Below are positions 62,925 through 64,000 of a stretch of DNA of 64,000 bases, in pieces. The translations under genes and the position numbers were made by a program. Under the pieces are notes generated by a model. The model did no database searches. It was not told the DNA's origin and was given only the letters and a program-made list of their open reading frames with translations. The stretch lies in contig NZ_QMBP01000002.1 of the NCBI RefSeq assembly GCF_003289945.1, positions 575,941-639,940 of the forward strand, read 5' to 3'. Origin of the DNA: Mesorhizobium hawassense (GTDB lineage: Bacteria > Pseudomonadota > Alphaproteobacteria > Rhizobiales > Rhizobiaceae). Every line of letters starts with the position of its first letter. Position 1 is the stretch's first letter.

Positions 62925-63566
62925 TCAGCGCGCGGCCCATGCCAGCCCGCGGCGCAGGATGGTGCGCATCTGCGGCACTTGGAATTCCGATGCCACGTGA
63001 CCCAGCGACGAATAAAATACCCGTCCCTTGCCATGCCGCCGCTTCCACACCACCGGCATCACGACGCCGTCGATCCACGACGCGTGCGAACCGGAAAAAG
63101 TTGTGGTCGCCAACACCTCGTTCGAAGGGTCGACATGCATGTAATACTGCTCGGAGCGGTAGGGGAAATCCTCGATGCCCTGCATGATCGGATCATCGCG
63201 CCGCGCCACGTTCACCCGATAGTCGATGATGTTGCCGGGATGCGCGACCCACTGCCCGCCGCACATGAATTGGTATTCGGGCGATTCGCGAAACGCGTCG
63301 CCCATGCCGCCATGATAGCCGCCAAGGCCGACGCCGTTCTCGACCGCCTTCGTCAGGTTGGCTTCTTCCGCTTTGGTAAGCTTGGACATCGTATAGATCG
63401 GCACGATCAGACTGAGCTCGGCGATCGCCGGATCGGCGAAGATCGCCGTCGTGTTCTCGACCTGGACGGCAAAGCCTTCTTCCTCCAGCATCGCCTTGAC
63501 GGCGCGCGCCCCGGCCTCCGGCTCGTGCCCTTCCCAGCCGCCCCATACGATCAGCGCGTTCCGCAT
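62925..63566 (-). CDS. ThuA-like domain protein
   Basis: A 213-residue protein of the ThuA/class I glutamine-amidotransferase-like fold. It contains WGGWEGHEP at the start, GVGLGGYHGGMGDAF, the metal-site-like HPGNIIDYRVN and GKGRVFYSSLGHVASEF near the end, all common in ThuA proteins linked to trehalose or sugar use in rhizobia. Its enzymatic activity is not established. GAGAGG precedes the ATG at 63566; an ATG at 63578 is an alternative. It is convergent with the glutamine-synthetase-like gene. Confidence 0.83.
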   Translation of the reverse strand: MRNALIVWGGWEGHEPEAGARAVKAMLEEEGFAVQVENTTAIFADPAIAELSLIVPIYTMSKLTKAEEANLTKAVENGVGLGGYHGGMGDAFRESPEYQFMCGGQWVAHPGNIIDYRVNVARRDDPIMQGIEDFPYRSEQYYMHVDPSNEVLATTTFSGSHASWIDGVVMPVVWKRRHGKGRVFYSSLGHVASEFQVPQMRTILRRGLAWAAR

Positions 63567-63687
63567 TTTCCTCTCCATCATCTGCTGTATTGGTTCTGTG
63601 GGAGCAGGTAAGCCGAAAGACAAGCCGATAACGGCGCCGGCTGCAATTGGTTCGGCCGATTGGCCTGCCCGGGAGCGGCGCATAAAC

Positions 63688-63718
63688 AAAAACGGCCCGC
63701 TTGGCGCGGGCCGTTTTT
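63688..63718. terminator. Bidirectional rho-independent terminator
   Basis: AAAAACGGCCCGC (63688-63700) and GCGGGCCGTTTTT (63706-63718) form a perfect 13-bp stem with a 5-nt loop and T runs on both strands. It separates the ThuA-like gene region from the tRNA locus. Which transcript it ends is unclear. Confidence 0.82.
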
Positions 63719-63723
63719 GGTGT

Positions 63724-63744
63724 TGGTTTTGGGGACAGGATTTG
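63724..63744. repeat. Duplicate of the 3' end of the initiator tRNA gene
   Basis: TTGGTTTTGGGGACAGGATTTG matches the tRNA gene's 3' end (TTGGTTGCGGGGACAGGATTTG at 63862-63883) at about 20 of 22 positions, in the same orientation and 139 bp apart. It has the look of a remnant left by recombination or of an att-like site. Confidence 0.5.
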
Positions 63745-63825
63745 GGTTTTCTGTCCCGCGGCGTCGGCTACGCCTCCTTGCGGGCTCCTGATGACCGGTT
63801 AAATCGCCGGCCACCACGGCCAGAT

Positions 63826-63859
63826 ACAAAAGAGCCCGCACGAGGGCGGGCTCTTTTGT
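63826..63859 (-). terminator. Terminator of the initiator tRNA gene
   Basis: ACAAAAGAGCCCGC (63826-63839) pairs fully with GCGGGCTCTTTTGT (63846-63859), loop of six. On the reverse strand it directly follows the tRNA and ends in a T-rich run, so it should end tRNA transcription. Confidence 0.85.
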
Positions 63860-63862
63860 ATT

Positions 63863-63939
<77 letters not shown>

Positions 63940-63941
63940 TC

Positions 63942-63991
63942 ACCTACGAGCAAGCGTTTGCTTGCGACCTACGAGCAAGCGTTTGCTTGCG
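63942..63991. repeat. Perfect tandem 25-bp repeat upstream of the tRNA gene
   Basis: ACCTACGAGCAAGCGTTTGC followed by TTGCG occurs at 63942-63966 and again at 63967-63991 without change. Each unit contains the palindrome GCAAGCGTTTGCTTGC. The pair begins three bases upstream of the tRNA 5' end, so it overlaps the place expected for the tRNA promoter or processing site. Confidence 0.8.
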
Positions 63992-64000
63992 TCCATAGAG

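Overview
The window looks like chromosomal DNA of an alphaproteobacterium of the Rhizobiales, most probably Mesorhizobium or a close relative. This is inferred from the high GC content, the density of ABC importers paired with GntR/LacI-era catabolic regulators, rhizobial-type palindromic intergenic repeats, and a biuret hydrolase that matches the Rhizobium leguminosarum enzyme as I remember it, with its catalytic residues at the same numbers. There is no phage, CRISPR array or insertion sequence. It is a stretch of uptake-and-catabolism modules.

Layout. 1-4625: tail of an unknown gene, then a phosphonate importer (phnC, phnD, two phnE permeases). 4783-12283: a sugar-acid catabolic cluster with three TIM-barrel isomerase/epimerase proteins, a Gfo/Idh oxidoreductase, an enolase-superfamily dehydratase/racemase, a GntR regulator and a 2-hydroxyacid dehydrogenase. 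12326-22191: single genes (small secreted protein, amidase, GFA protein, SDR with its TetR repressor, nitroreductase, MFS pump with AraC regulator, cupin, LuxR regulator, sterol-desaturase-type hydroxylase). 22211-27879: a sugar-type ABC importer with two ATPases and a 73-residue membrane protein. 28232-31596: TetR and a three-gene operon whose first two products correspond to the two halves of tomato Tm-1. 31773-39288: an M24 peptidase divergent from a dipeptide-type ABC importer; its last gene is frameshifted and one ATPase gene carries an in-frame palindromic repeat. 39301-48946: polyamine importer plus gamma-glutamylation genes and regulators. 48924-58237: GntR regulator and an eight-gene operon for import and hydrolysis of biuret and probably triuret (BMP-type ABC transporter, BiuH, a second cysteine hydrolase, cupin, AtzF). 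58274-63566: mannonate dehydratase, SDR, GntR, a second glutamine-synthetase-like ligase and a ThuA-like protein. 63863-63939: initiator tRNA-Met.

Regulation ties separate modules together. FadR/GntR-type palindromes TGGTnnnACCA occur twice between the divergent epimerase genes (8114, 8294), twice upstream of the sugar ABC operon (28042, 28218) with almost the same separation (180 and 176 bp), and once between the peptidase and the dipeptide importer (33138). The GntR protein at 10528-11244 is the obvious candidate reader. A different palindrome, built on TGCATGCA, sits twice in front of the biuret operon.

Most interesting points: the compact biuret/triuret operon with its own transporter; a 161-bp palindromic repeat that lengthens an ABC ATPase without breaking its frame; the shared twin operators; the bacterial Tm-1-like gene pair; and hairpins placed directly behind three of the five substrate-binding-protein genes.
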